A stretch of DNA of 64,000 bases from Rickettsiales bacterium (GCA_035765535.1 DASTXE010000003.1:452516-516515), one strand, 5' to 3'. Positions 24,455 through 33,462 are shown, numbered from the stretch's first letter. Notes: generated by a model from the letters alone, not told the origin. Numbers and translations are program-made.

Positions 24455-26269
24455 ATGCTTGCTATAAATGATCTGACTTACCGCATTGCCGGGCGAACGC
24501 TGCTGGAAAAAGTGACGGTGAATATTCCTGCTGGTCACCGCGTAGGTCTGGTGGGGCCGAATGGGACAGGGAAGTCCACGCTATTTAAATTGATTTCCGG
24601 TGAATTGCAGGCTGATGGCGGCGATATCACGATGATCCGTGGCGCAACGATGGGCATGGTGCGTCAGGACCTGCCGGATGATGATACGACCCTGATCGAT
24701 GTCGTGCTGGATTCCGATAAGGAACGCGCCAGCCTGCTCAAGGAGGCCGAGACAGTAGAAGATCCAGACCGTATGGGCTATATCTATACGCGTCTGGAAG
24801 AAATCAATGCATATGATGCCCCCGCGCGCGCAGCGACCATTCTCGCTGGCCTGGGGTTTGATGAGCAGGCGCAGAACAGTCCGATTTCCGATTTCTCCGG
24901 CGGCTGGCGCGCGCGTGTCGCGCTGGCAGCGGCGCTGTTTCTGGAGCCGAATCTGTTGCTGCTCGACGAGCCCACGAACCATCTGGACTTCGAGGCAATG
25001 ATCTGGCTGGAAAATTATCTGGCGCGTTACCCGCATACAATGATTATCATCAGCCATGACCGTGATATATTGAACAAGACGGTCAGCCATATCCTGCATC
25101 TGGAAGACCGCAAGCTCGTAAGCTATACGGGTAACTATGATCAGTTCGAGCGTCGCCGCGCTGAACGTCTGCTGAACCAGCAGGCGCTGCATGAAAAGCA
25201 GCAGGCGCAGAAGGCCAAGATGATGGAATTCGTCAATCGCTTCAAGGCGAAGGCGAGCAAGGCGCGTCAGGCACAGAGTCGCCTGAAGATGATCGAGAAG
25301 ATGGATATTGTCGATGCGGTGATGGCCGAGCGCGTGACATCATTCACCTTTCCCGACCCGCCAGAAATGAGTTCGCCGCTGATCACATTGGAAGATGTGG
25401 ATGCAGGGTATGAAAAAGCTAAGCCGGTCTTGAAGAAACTCGGCCTGAATATTGATATGGATGACCGCATCGCGCTGCTCGGCGCGAACGGTAACGGTAA
25501 ATCGACGCTGGTGAAATTGATCTCCGGACGTCTGCCGCCCCAACACGGGCAGATACTGAAATCAGGCAAATTGAAGATTGGCTATTTCGCACAGTTCCAG
25601 ACAGACGAACTGGATGTGGCTCTGACACCCTACGAGGTCATGCAGGAAGCGATGAAAGACAGGCCGCAATCGAAAGTACGCGCGGCGCTGGGCAACTTCG
25701 GCTTCGATAAGCATAAGGCGGATACGAAGATCGGCGAACTTTCCGGCGGTGAAAAAGCACGTTTGCTATTCTGCCGTATGAGCTTCGACGCGCCGCATAT
25801 CATGCTGCTGGACGAACCGACGAACCATCTTGATATGGATGCGCGCGAAGCATTGACGCAGGCGCTGAACAACTACAGGGGAGCTGTCATCCTCGTGAGC
25901 CACGACCCGCATCTGGTGGAGCGTGTGGCGGACCGTTTATGGCTGGTAGCGGACGGCACCTGCAAACCTTATCACGAGGATCTGGAAGCCTACAAGCAAT
26001 TAGTGGTGCAGCAGCGCCGCAAGGAGAGGGAAGCCGCAAAGAAAGAGGCCAAGGGTAAAAAACAAAAATCCTCTGCGCCGAAAAACGATGCGGATGCGGT
26101 TGAACGTAAGGTAGCGGAGCTTCTGGAGAAGAAAGATGCCATGGAAAACGAAATGGCAGTATGCTGCACGCAGGATAATCCCAGCCAGTTGAAGCGGCTG
26201 GAGAAGGCTTATGAACAGCTTAAGAAAGAACTGGAAGCAGCGGAAGCAGAATGGGCGGCATTGCTGTAA
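24455..26269 (+). CDS. ABC-F family ATPase (Uup/EttA-like)
   Basis: The 604-residue protein has two ABC ATPase domains and no membrane segments. The N-domain shows GPNGTGKST, FSGGWRARV and LLLLDEPTNHLD. The C-domain shows GANGNGKST, LSGGEKARL and IMLLDEPTNHLD. Between them lies the charged linker of about 80 residues that reaches into the ribosome P site, and a basic coiled-coil tail follows. ABC-F proteins act on ribosomes to relieve stalling, and Uup also affects DNA. The tail resembles Uup-type C-terminal domains; the exact subgroup is uncertain. Confidence 0.92.
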   Translation: MLAINDLTYRIAGRTLLEKVTVNIPAGHRVGLVGPNGTGKSTLFKLISGELQADGGDITMIRGATMGMVRQDLPDDDTTLIDVVLDSDKERASLLKEAETVEDPDRMGYIYTRLEEINAYDAPARAATILAGLGFDEQAQNSPISDFSGGWRARVALAAALFLEPNLLLLDEPTNHLDFEAMIWLENYLARYPHTMIIISHDRDILNKTVSHILHLEDRKLVSYTGNYDQFERRRAERLLNQQALHEKQQAQKAKMMEFVNRFKAKASKARQAQSRLKMIEKMDIVDAVMAERVTSFTFPDPPEMSSPLITLEDVDAGYEKAKPVLKKLGLNIDMDDRIALLGANGNGKSTLVKLISGRLPPQHGQILKSGKLKIGYFAQFQTDELDVALTPYEVMQEAMKDRPQSKVRAALGNFGFDKHKADTKIGELSGGEKARLLFCRMSFDAPHIMLLDEPTNHLDMDAREALTQALNNYRGAVILVSHDPHLVERVADRLWLVADGTCKPYHEDLEAYKQLVVQQRRKEREAAKKEAKGKKQKSSAPKNDADAVERKVAELLEKKDAMENEMAVCCTQDNPSQLKRLEKAYEQLKKELEAAEAEWAALL

Positions 26270-26276
26270 AAAATAA

Positions 26277-26300
26277 AAGGGGGCGATGAACGCCCCCTTC
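26277..26300. terminator. Bidirectional terminator between convergent genes
   Basis: AAGGGGGCG-ATGA-ACGCCCCCTT lies between the ABC-F gene and the convergent His-rich gene, with A-rich flank on one side and T-rich on the other. Confidence 0.75.
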
Positions 26301-26318
26301 ATTCTGTATCCGATTCTT

Positions 26319-26609
26319 CTAGTGAATCGGAATCACAATATTCAGTGATGACGGCGGCGGCGCTACGTAAACCGGACGCGGCTGGACGTAGACCGGGGCA
26401 GGCTGGACATAAACCGGAGTCGCCGGGTATTCCATGTAATAATTGTCGCGGTAGACATGATGATGGTGATGCCACTCACGTTCATGCCAGCCGTAGTGAT
26501 GTCCATGGTCGTGGTGCTCATCATGATCGTCATGATCAGCCAGGGCGGCAAATGGAACGGCTGGAATCAGCATTGCAGCAAGCAGACCGCCCAATAAATA
26601 TTTACGCAT
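26319..26609 (-). CDS. Histidine-rich exported protein
   Basis: This 96-residue protein has a signal peptide ending near FAALA. The mature part begins with a dense His/Asp cluster (DHDDHDEHHDHGHHYGWH, then HHHHH). A Pro/Val/Tyr repeat follows (VYVQPAPVYVQPRPVYVAPPP). The His cluster should bind zinc, nickel or copper in the periplasm; the PVYV repeats resemble wall- or surface-binding linkers. A good ribosome site (AGGAGG) precedes the start. No transporter gene adjoins it. Confidence 0.8.
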   Translation of the reverse strand: MRKYLLGGLLAAMLIPAVPFAALADHDDHDEHHDHGHHYGWHEREWHHHHHVYRDNYYMEYPATPVYVQPAPVYVQPRPVYVAPPPSSLNIVIPIH

Positions 26610-26713
26610 ATAGACCTCCTATGGTTCGCAAAAACTACGTATAATATATAATAAACTATATTACAGTAATTGCTACGCAGGATTACAAAAGCGTAATGTT
26701 AGCTAACGGCCAT

Positions 26714-28291
26714 TCAACCCATGATTTGTGCGGGTTTCCCGCTATGGGACAGATCGCTTCCTAAGTTGAGTGAACGTGCAGGAATCTTATTCACCAGAGC
26801 ACTGGAAGAGCGGGTAAAAGCGGTTTTACTGTTGTCTGTAGAATCGTGCGACTCTTGCCCATGCAGCGTGCTGTCATTGGCTGCCTTAAGGTTTATCCCA
26901 TGCATGTCTTTCAGGGCTGAGTTTAACATTGCATCCAGTTCTTTGGCAAAAGCATCATCCGTTAAGGAAGCTGCCCGTTGCGGCTCCATCACGGTAATAT
27001 GTTCCTTATCGCCGGGAGTGATGCTGGCATTAATTTCACGTCCGTTGCCGAGATTCATGGCAATATTGTCGTAACGGTATAGATCCGTCATGAGATGGGT
27101 GTAGACTTTGCCGTAGTCAGTTTTCATATTGTCACTGAGAAACGCGGCAGTATCCGCAATAGCTTGCGGAATATTCTGCGGCGGTACTCTGGCAAGCATG
27201 TCGCTTGCATAGGCAAAGATTTCTTCCTTATCGAGCTCTTTCTCGCCGAATGGAGCAAAGAGACGGCTTATAAGCCCTCCCATCAGCACGGCACCGGCAA
27301 GGCCGCCGATATAATCACGCTTGCCGTTTTTATCTTTCTTGAAGTTACCGACGGCCAGGGTGCCTGCCGCACCGGTTTCAATCAGTGAACTGAGACGGAA
27401 AACATATTTCTCACGAAAACGATCAAGCGCAGTGGAAGGGTGAGGGTTATAAGGATCAGGCACTTTGGCAAAAAAGCCTGTCGTTTTACCGACCAGGTAC
27501 GTGATGCCGGTCAATAAATTGGTGGTATCTTTATTGCGCGCGGCCTGAATTGCACCACCGATATTACCGGCTTTAAACTGCTCTCCCGCAGCCTTCCAGT
27601 TTTTGATGGGAATCACCATTGCGAGTGAGCCCATATAGCGCAAGCCGATCTCGCCGATACGTACGGAGTGCTCTCGCATAAAGCCATTGAATCGTTGCCC
27701 GACAGTCTTGGAAGTTTCCGGCTCGGCCCTCACTGCGGCATGGTCTTCATTAAGATCGGGAGCAATTGCGCTTTCGGGAAGATGTTCAGCGAGGACTTTA
27801 TTGATATGTTGTTTGAGATAGGCAAGCCGGTAAGGGTCTTCGCTTTTCTGGCCGCCAAACTTGGCATTGACATAACTGGCCGCAAAGTTAAGGCTGGCAA
27901 ATGCCATTTTATCCGTAGCAATGCCGCCGGGTTTTCGCCATGCCGACCATAAGTTCATACTCTGGCCGATATTGCTCATCATGCCGCGCATTTTCCAGGG
28001 CTGCAAATGATGTTCTGCTTCCCGCAGCGTGACGGGCGAGCCGGAAGAGCGCAATAATGCCATCATGGCATCGGGAGCTTTGGTGCCATGCGTGACGAGT
28101 ACCGGATTACCATGAATTACCGTTTCTGCGACGATGGTCTGATCGACTTGGTTTGAAGTCAGCCATTTTTCCAGCTCACCCCGGTCTTGCGCCGTCCTTG
28201 CATGGAAAAAACTAAGATTGCCATTGGAAACGGGGACAAACTCCACAGTAGCGATCGCAGAGGAAGGATTCGTAACATTGTAAACGGCCAT
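26714..28291 (-). CDS. Large protein of unknown function
   Basis: This 525-residue protein matches no family I recognise. It has no signal peptide. A weakly hydrophobic, glycine-rich middle (about residues 205-350, with GLRYMGSLAMVIPIK and IGGLAGAVLMGGLISRLF) suggests membrane association or a buried core. The C-terminal 90 residues are polar and Ser/Thr/Asn-rich, as in many secreted effectors. With virB8/virB9 in the same window, a type IV effector is one possibility, but nothing proves it. It is monocistronic, flanked by a long AT-rich gap upstream. Confidence 0.75.
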   Translation of the reverse strand: MAVYNVTNPSSAIATVEFVPVSNGNLSFFHARTAQDRGELEKWLTSNQVDQTIVAETVIHGNPVLVTHGTKAPDAMMALLRSSGSPVTLREAEHHLQPWKMRGMMSNIGQSMNLWSAWRKPGGIATDKMAFASLNFAASYVNAKFGGQKSEDPYRLAYLKQHINKVLAEHLPESAIAPDLNEDHAAVRAEPETSKTVGQRFNGFMREHSVRIGEIGLRYMGSLAMVIPIKNWKAAGEQFKAGNIGGAIQAARNKDTTNLLTGITYLVGKTTGFFAKVPDPYNPHPSTALDRFREKYVFRLSSLIETGAAGTLAVGNFKKDKNGKRDYIGGLAGAVLMGGLISRLFAPFGEKELDKEEIFAYASDMLARVPPQNIPQAIADTAAFLSDNMKTDYGKVYTHLMTDLYRYDNIAMNLGNGREINASITPGDKEHITVMEPQRAASLTDDAFAKELDAMLNSALKDMHGINLKAANDSTLHGQESHDSTDNSKTAFTRSSSALVNKIPARSLNLGSDLSHSGKPAQIMG

Positions 28292-28683
28292 AAGTTTTGG
28301 TCCGCCAGTGATTTATTATCTGTACAAAACATTCTATCAATAATGATTTATTGTTTCTATACGAAATACTATGAGACCGGAAATCTTCATGAAACTGTAA
28401 CAACTAACCTGTTAATTTAAGTTAAAAAGTTTGCTTGATATAATTACTTATAGTTGTGGTTACGAAAGAGCGGGGAAAAGCAGATCACTACAATATATAG
28501 TAGGTAAAGCGGGAAAAACCGGTGCTTTTACGCCATAAGGGGCTTATAAGGAGAGCATAAATTCCCGTTTAAATAGTAAATGTAGGGGAAAATAAGATTA
28601 GGACTTGCGTGTCGAAAGAAAAGTCGTCACAGATAGTAGCCCAGTGTGAGTAACCTAAGTTATAAACGTAGCGAGGGTAGCGA
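28292..28683. other. AT-rich intergenic region, no gene seen
   Basis: Divergent gap between the unknown 525-residue gene and the MFS gene. It contains a near-perfect palindrome CTACAATATATAGTAG near 28488-28503 (one mismatch) and several AT-rich promoter-like words, none convincing. No ORF with a ribosome site was found. Confidence 0.4.
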
Positions 28684-29943
28684 ATGGCAAGAGTACGCCG
28701 AGCAGTAATCGCGGGAATGATCGCCAACGGACTCGCATGGTATAATTTCACGCTGTACGGTTATTTTGCCCCTCTGATAGGCAAGTTCTTTTTTCCCGGT
28801 CATGACAAAGACGCACATCTGATAGCGGCATACGGCGTGTTCGCGGCTGGTTTCCTGATGCGCCCTGCCGGCGCGGTTGTATTCGGCATGCTTGGTGACC
28901 GGTATGGACGTAAATTTTCCCTTGCGGCGGCCATTTTAATTATGGCGGTAAGCACGGCCCTTATTGGGATATTGCCTACCTATGAGGCTATAGGCATCGC
29001 TGCCCCCATATTGCTGACCATAATCCGGTTGCTGCAGGGCGTGGCGCTGGCGGGGGAATATAGCGGTGCAATGGTCTTTACCGTTGAACATGCTCCCATT
29101 CATAAACGCGGGTTTGCCGGAAGTTTTACGGTAGTAAGCTTGTGCGCGGGAATGTTGCTTGGGTCGCTGACGGCGATGGTGCTATCGGCGACGCTGAATC
29201 AGCAGGATTTTGAGAGCTGGGGATGGCGTATTCCGTTCCTGCTCGGTTTGTGCAGCGCCTTCATGGCATTATACATTGCCTATCATACAGAAGAAACGCC
29301 GCATTACGAACAGGCCAAACAGGAAAGCAGGCTTTCCGGTGCGCCGCTCAGCCAGGTGATGAAAGGGCATTTCGTGAGTTTGCTGCGCGGTATAGGGATA
29401 TATTTCTCCGTGACCGTGCCTTTTTATACGCTGACCGTCTACAGCACAGGATTCATTTCACACGGATTAGGTCTATCGCTGGAAAAAACCTATATCATTA
29501 ATTCGATCAGCATGGTCATGCTGGTAATATTGCTGCCCTTAACCGCATACTTAAGCGATAGATACGGTCGTAAATTGGTCCTGATGCGCACGACGATTGC
29601 CTTCTTCGTCACGGCATTGCCGATCTTCTGGCTGATGGAGCATGGAGGTTTTTTCTGTGCGCTGGTGGCCGATCTCGAATTTACCGTTGTCACGGCATTT
29701 TATATTAGCAGTATTCCGGCACTGCTGGTCGAGTTGTTTCCAACCGATGTACGTTATACCGGCATGGCATTATCCTATAACGTGGCGGCGGTGCTGGGCG
29801 GATTTGCGCCCATGATTGAAGCCTGGCTGGTCGAATTGACAGGCAGCAGGCTTTCAGTTGCGGTCTGCATCATGCTTTGCGCAGCGATTTCCTTTGTCGC
29901 CTTCCTGGGATATCGCGACCATTATAAGCAGCAGCTGCGGTAA
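28684..29943 (+). CDS. MFS transporter, metabolite:H+ symporter type
   Basis: The 419-residue protein has twelve membrane helices. The family loop GDRYGRK appears after helix 2 (LGDRYGRKFSLAAA) and again after helix 8 (LSDRYGRKLVLM). The segment RLLQGVALAGEYSGAMVF is the signature of the MHS subgroup, which includes ProP, KgtP and related proline, betaine, citrate or oxoglutarate symporters. The substrate cannot be told. No operon partner is adjacent. Confidence 0.88.
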   Translation: MARVRRAVIAGMIANGLAWYNFTLYGYFAPLIGKFFFPGHDKDAHLIAAYGVFAAGFLMRPAGAVVFGMLGDRYGRKFSLAAAILIMAVSTALIGILPTYEAIGIAAPILLTIIRLLQGVALAGEYSGAMVFTVEHAPIHKRGFAGSFTVVSLCAGMLLGSLTAMVLSATLNQQDFESWGWRIPFLLGLCSAFMALYIAYHTEETPHYEQAKQESRLSGAPLSQVMKGHFVSLLRGIGIYFSVTVPFYTLTVYSTGFISHGLGLSLEKTYIINSISMVMLVILLPLTAYLSDRYGRKLVLMRTTIAFFVTALPIFWLMEHGGFFCALVADLEFTVVTAFYISSIPALLVELFPTDVRYTGMALSYNVAAVLGGFAPMIEAWLVELTGSRLSVAVCIMLCAAISFVAFLGYRDHYKQQLR

Positions 29944-30016
29944 TAAAAACAAGCCGATGAGAATATCAATAATCTCACGAGCTTATAATTTTTCATATTT
30001 TTATTAAAAAACCCTA

Positions 30017-30047
30017 TTGACCTCGAGTGCACTCGAAGTTTTAGGCT
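30017..30047 (+). promoter_or_regulatory. MerR-type promoter with 19-bp spacer
   Basis: The -35 TTGACC (30017-30022) and -10 TAGGCT (30042-30047) are 19 bp apart, and the spacer is filled by the perfect 14-bp palindrome TCGAGTGCACTCGA (30023-30036). An over-long spacer with a dyad is the hallmark of MerR-activated promoters. The merR gene two genes downstream is the likely regulator. Confidence 0.82.
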
Positions 30048-30088
30048 GAACTTACCGTTAACAAAGAAACTGAGAAAAGGGTAAGGAT

Positions 30089-30691
30089 ATGTTAGCCACA
30101 AGGAACAATAATCACAATATAAAGAAAATCTGCAGGAGCGTAGCTAGTGTGTTGCTGATGGCAGGCATAGCGGCCTGCTCATATCACCAGACCACGGAGG
30201 AGCAGGACAGGGCAGCCCGTTCGGCAGCAATACACTGGCCGCAGCAGTTTACGCCTGATTCAGCCGTTGTATTTGCCCATAACCAGATTCATATAGAGGC
30301 CGCCTGCCCGCAAGTATGGTCTTATCTGGTAAACGCAACGGGGTGGCCGCAATGGTATTCCAATGCCGCGAATGTGCATATAGCAGGTGATGATACGTTA
30401 TTGCACGACAATAGCGCATTCACATGGGATACATTTGGATTACATGTAAAAAGCCGGGTACAGGAATTCGCTGTGAATGAGAGACTTGGCTGGTCCGGTA
30501 ACACAGCCGATATTGCTGCTTATCATACATGGCTGCTGACTCCGGATACCAAAGGGTGTGAGGTTATAACGGAAGAAGTGGTAAAGGGGGCCGGGGCCGT
30601 GGCTATGAAAGCAAAACATCCGGACGGAATGCATAAAGGGCATGATTTGTGGTTAAACAGCCTGAAGAAGGTGGTCGAACAAAATCAATAG
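30089..30691 (+). CDS. SRPBCC-fold lipoprotein
   Basis: The 200-residue protein has an N-terminal signal with lipobox GIAAC (lipidated Cys at about residue 30). An SRPBCC/START-like domain follows: IHIEAACPQVWSYLVNATGWPQWYSNAANV is the typical first strand-helix unit, and RLGWSGNTADIAAYHTWLL continues the sheet. SRPBCC proteins bind hydrophobic ligands in a deep cavity. A lipid-anchored, exported version is unusual and suggests lipid or aromatic-compound handling at the envelope. It is first in an operon with a MerR regulator and a carboxymuconolactone-decarboxylase-like protein. Confidence 0.8.
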   Translation: MLATRNNNHNIKKICRSVASVLLMAGIAACSYHQTTEEQDRAARSAAIHWPQQFTPDSAVVFAHNQIHIEAACPQVWSYLVNATGWPQWYSNAANVHIAGDDTLLHDNSAFTWDTFGLHVKSRVQEFAVNERLGWSGNTADIAAYHTWLLTPDTKGCEVITEEVVKGAGAVAMKAKHPDGMHKGHDLWLNSLKKVVEQNQ

Positions 30692-30707
30692 CAGAACGGG
30701 AAACAGT

Positions 30708-31070
30708 ATGAAAATCGGAGAGCTTGCAAAACAATCCGGGCTGACAGTCCACACGATTCGCTATTACGAGCGTATAGGCCTGCTGCCTTATGCGGTAAGG
30801 GATAAGTCGCGGCAGCGGGATTACGATGTCTCCATCCTGGGCTGGATACAGTTTCTGAATCGCCTCAAGATGACGGGGATGCCGATCCGTGAGATTTTGG
30901 AATACGGGAACCTTCGCGAACGTGGAGCGGAAACAGCGGCACAAAGGCAGGAAATGCTAAAGCGGCATAAGAAACGCATTGAGCATCAAATGGCGGAACT
31001 GGAGGCAAGCCTTTCTGCACTGGATGTAAAAATTGCATTATACGACGATATTATAAGAAAAGGGAAATAG
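30708..31070 (+). CDS. MerR-family transcriptional regulator
   Basis: The 120-residue protein has the N-terminal MerR helix-turn-helix (MKIGELAKQSGLTVHTIRYYERIGLL) and a coiled-coil dimerisation helix ending in a short tail. It lacks the cysteine pattern of metal-sensing members such as MerR or CueR, so it is more like the aldehyde/redox-type (AdhR/NmlR) group. It is encoded inside the operon it probably controls through the 19-bp-spacer promoter at 30017-30047. Confidence 0.9.
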   Translation: MKIGELAKQSGLTVHTIRYYERIGLLPYAVRDKSRQRDYDVSILGWIQFLNRLKMTGMPIREILEYGNLRERGAETAAQRQEMLKRHKKRIEHQMAELEASLSALDVKIALYDDIIRKGK

Positions 31071-31073
31071 ACG

Positions 31074-31460
31074 ATGACGAATGATGAAAGCCGTTACGCA
31101 AGAGGTTTACGGGCATTGGAAGAAATCGACGGCGAAGCCGGCAAGAACGTGATTGCGGCATTGGCAGATATTGCACCGGATTTTGCGCGTTACGTGATCG
31201 AATTCCCATTCGGTGATATTTATTCCCGTCCTGGAATGAATGCACGTGACCGCGAGATCGCTACCATTGCGGCGCTGACTGCGATGGGCAATGCCGTGCC
31301 ACAGCTTAAGGTGCATATCGCTGCAGGGCTGAATGTGGGTCTGACCCGGGAGGAAATTACCGAAATTATGATACAAATGGCGGTGTATGCCGGGTTCCCG
31401 GCAGCCTTGAATGGGCTGTTTGCGGCGAAAGAAGTATTTGATTCTAATAAATTATCATGA
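31074..31460 (+). CDS. Carboxymuconolactone decarboxylase-like (AhpD-type) protein
   Basis: The 128-residue all-helical CMD domain shows the core DREIATIAALTAMGNAVPQLKVHI and the ending EEITEIMIQMAVYAGFPAALN. Decarboxylase-type members use this fold; AhpD-type peroxidases need a CxxC, and no such pair is present here. It is therefore likely decarboxylase-like or an aldehyde-related protein. It starts three bases after merR, as third gene of the operon. Confidence 0.88.
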   Translation: MTNDESRYARGLRALEEIDGEAGKNVIAALADIAPDFARYVIEFPFGDIYSRPGMNARDREIATIAALTAMGNAVPQLKVHIAAGLNVGLTREEITEIMIQMAVYAGFPAALNGLFAAKEVFDSNKLS

Positions 31461-31470
31461 GCTATTGCAG

Positions 31471-31495
31471 TAAGTGTGTAAAAAACATACACTTA
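31471..31495. repeat. Inverted repeat between CMD gene and pseudopilin gene
   Basis: TAAGTGT (31471-31477) and ACACTTA (31489-31495) form seven perfect pairs eight bases before the pseudopilin ATG. It could be an operator or a weak terminator. Confidence 0.4.
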
Positions 31496-31502
31496 TAGTT
31501 GC

Positions 31503-32402
31503 ATGAATATTATCAAATGCAGAAGACATAACAACGAAACAATAACTTCGATTCAGTCAGGTTTTACTCTGATTGAGCTAAGTATTGTACTGGTGATTAT
31601 TGGATTAATTGTCGGAGGCATTCTGGCGGGGCAGGAGCTTATTCGCAGTGCTGAACTGCACTCCATCGTTTCGCAGAAAGCCCAATATTCCATTGCCATG
31701 AATGCGTTTCGTAACAAATACGGATGCCTGCCGGGCGATTGTGCAACGGCAACACAGTTGTTTGGCGTGCTACGGGGCAATACGTCGGATAATTATACAA
31801 GCAGCTGTTATGGTAATAACGGCGGCACGAACGGTACCGACACCTGCAACGGTGACGGAGATGGCCATATATGTTCTGCATTCGGCATTTATTATACAGC
31901 AGTTACTTGCAATGAAGGAATATTGGCCTGGCAGCACTTGGCCAGCGCCGGCATGATAGAGGGTAATTATTCGCCCTATGAGCAGGCAGGTGTCAGCACG
32001 AATCCCTACGAAGTCGTAGGCGGTAACATACCTGCAGCCAAAGCGAAAGCCAAAACGGGCTATTCCATTTCTTTTATCTGCATGAACAACGGCTATTTCT
32101 TTGATAACGGTCATTGCGCGCATACTTTTATTTATGGTGCGCAGGATCCCGTTAATGACGATAATTATATCGGTGAAGCCGCATTTCCTGCTTTGAGTGC
32201 CATGGATGCCTACAGGATAGATAAAAAAATAGATGACGGTTCGCCTGCCCGGGGCACGGTGACGACGTTTACCAATAATGGCTATTTCCAGAATGCCTGT
32301 TCGACAACAGACGGTCCGACGATCACCGCTTCTACCCAGTATCCTATTTCAGTTACAAACGCACCGACATGCGCATTAATGTTTACTGCCGACGGATTCT
32401 AA
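31503..32402 (+). CDS. Type IV pilin-like (pseudopilin) protein
   Basis: The 299-residue precursor has a class III signal. Cleavage is expected after G20 in QSGFTLIELS, leaving mature Phe1 and the conserved Glu5, followed by the hydrophobic helix IVLVIIGLIVGGILAGQELI. The C-terminal globular domain is long and rich in Gly/Asn/Cys, with at least ten cysteines in CLPGDC, SSCYGN and similar sites, and probably disulfide-bonded. It should be processed by a prepilin peptidase (not in this window) and join a pilus or pseudopilus. No pilus genes adjoin it. The orphan setting suggests adhesion or DNA uptake. Confidence 0.85.
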   Translation: MNIIKCRRHNNETITSIQSGFTLIELSIVLVIIGLIVGGILAGQELIRSAELHSIVSQKAQYSIAMNAFRNKYGCLPGDCATATQLFGVLRGNTSDNYTSSCYGNNGGTNGTDTCNGDGDGHICSAFGIYYTAVTCNEGILAWQHLASAGMIEGNYSPYEQAGVSTNPYEVVGGNIPAAKAKAKTGYSISFICMNNGYFFDNGHCAHTFIYGAQDPVNDDNYIGEAAFPALSAMDAYRIDKKIDDGSPARGTVTTFTNNGYFQNACSTTDGPTITASTQYPISVTNAPTCALMFTADGF

Positions 32403-32405
32403 GTT

Positions 32406-32669
32406 CTATAATACGCGAACAATACCCGGATAACCCATATCCGGGCTTCCATGGCCGACCCTGTCGAAATTGCGATCCTGCTGTTCGGGGCGTTGGTGAT
32501 CATTACTGATGTGATCGTGAACACGGTGATAGTAATTAGGATGAAAGCAATTCATATAAGCATTGCTGGCATTCTGATTGCAGACATGATGGTCGCCGTG
32601 ATGCGCGTCGCAATGGTGGTGATGGTGTGTAGTATGCTGATGCCCAGCTTTCATAAGTGCTCTTGCCAT
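32406..32669 (-). CDS. Histidine-rich small protein, cytoplasmic
   Basis: The 87-residue protein has a strong ribosome site (AAGGAG, seven bases before the ATG), which favours this strand over the overlapping plus-strand frame. It has no signal peptide. About a quarter of residues are His (HQHTTHHHHHCDAHHGDHH), with three Cys, several Asn and aromatic residues, so it should chelate metal ions in the cytoplasm. It converges on the pseudopilin gene with three bases between the stops. No homologue is recalled. Confidence 0.6.
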   Translation of the reverse strand: MARALMKAGHQHTTHHHHHCDAHHGDHHVCNQNASNAYMNCFHPNYYHRVHDHISNDHQRPEQQDRNFDRVGHGSPDMGYPGIVRVL

Positions 32670-32699
32670 ATTTATCTCCTTTTTAAGTTATTAAGCGCA

Positions 32700-33440
32700 T
32701 TAATGCGCCAAACCGTTAAGTCCCGGAAACAGGACGATCAGCGAACTAGCCATACCGGACACTGCAATAGCCAATACAATCAATCCGAAAACCTTTTCTG
32801 TCACTAGCAGCCCCTGTGCGCCCACTAATCTTGTGATGGGATTGGCAAGGAAATTAAATGCAACAATCACAAGCGCATTCAGTAATATGGCTATGGCGGC
32901 GGGTATATACACAGCGTTATATTCGCTGCTCCAGCTAATAATGATGGATAATACCCCTGGCCCTGCATACATGGGGAACCCAAGTGGAACGATGCCGATT
33001 TCCGAAGGGGTGGGAACTCGCCATAAAGGCACGGTGCTCGCGCTTGCCACTTTCATATTGGAGGCCGCGTGGTAGAGTTTTTCCGGTGGTGGATGTTGTT
33101 GCTCCGACTCCGGTTTAATATGTCCTGTTGCATCCACGCCCGCTTTATCTTTTTCCGGGGTAGGGGCGTTCATCATCTTCCATCCGATAGTGGCAATGAC
33201 TGCCATGCCTGCTGCCCTGAGGGCTGCCACGCTGATACCAAAAAATTTTAAAAGCGCATTCCCAGCAAAAAGTGCAATGAGGCCCGCAATGACATAAGTG
33301 GTAGCAAGTATCAGGGTGGTTTTATTCTGTTCTTTGACGGTTTGCCCCTTCGTTGCTGCAACGAAAACCGGCAGTCCCGCGATGGGGCCGGTAATGGCAA
33401 AAAGCCCCACAGCCATAGTAAGGAAAGAGGGGGAATTCAT
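32700..33440 (-). CDS. MarC-family membrane protein
   Basis: The 246-residue protein has six predicted helices, with the MarC/UPF0056 opening (FLTMAVGLFAITGPIAGLPVFVAAT) and second repeat (PLGFPMYAGPGVLSIII). A hydrophilic loop of about 45 residues separates the halves. MarC proteins were once linked to multiple antibiotic resistance, but that role has been withdrawn and their function is unknown. It lies 30 bp upstream of the His-rich gene on the same strand. Confidence 0.85.
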   Translation of the reverse strand: MNSPSFLTMAVGLFAITGPIAGLPVFVAATKGQTVKEQNKTTLILATTYVIAGLIALFAGNALLKFFGISVAALRAAGMAVIATIGWKMMNAPTPEKDKAGVDATGHIKPESEQQHPPPEKLYHAASNMKVASASTVPLWRVPTPSEIGIVPLGFPMYAGPGVLSIIISWSSEYNAVYIPAAIAILLNALVIVAFNFLANPITRLVGAQGLLVTEKVFGLIVLAIAVSGMASSLIVLFPGLNGLAH

Positions 33441-33462
33441 AACAGCGCCTTATAAAACGACA

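Noticed and set aside
28488-28503. Near-palindrome CTACAATATATAGTAG as a second NrdR box
   Set aside because: Outer bases do not match the NrdR consensus and the neighbours are unrelated to nucleotide metabolism.
32451-32807. Plus-strand frame of 118 codons opposite the His-rich gene
   Set aside because: The minus strand has a strong ribosome site and sensible composition; the plus frame overlaps the end of the MarC gene and has no ribosome site.
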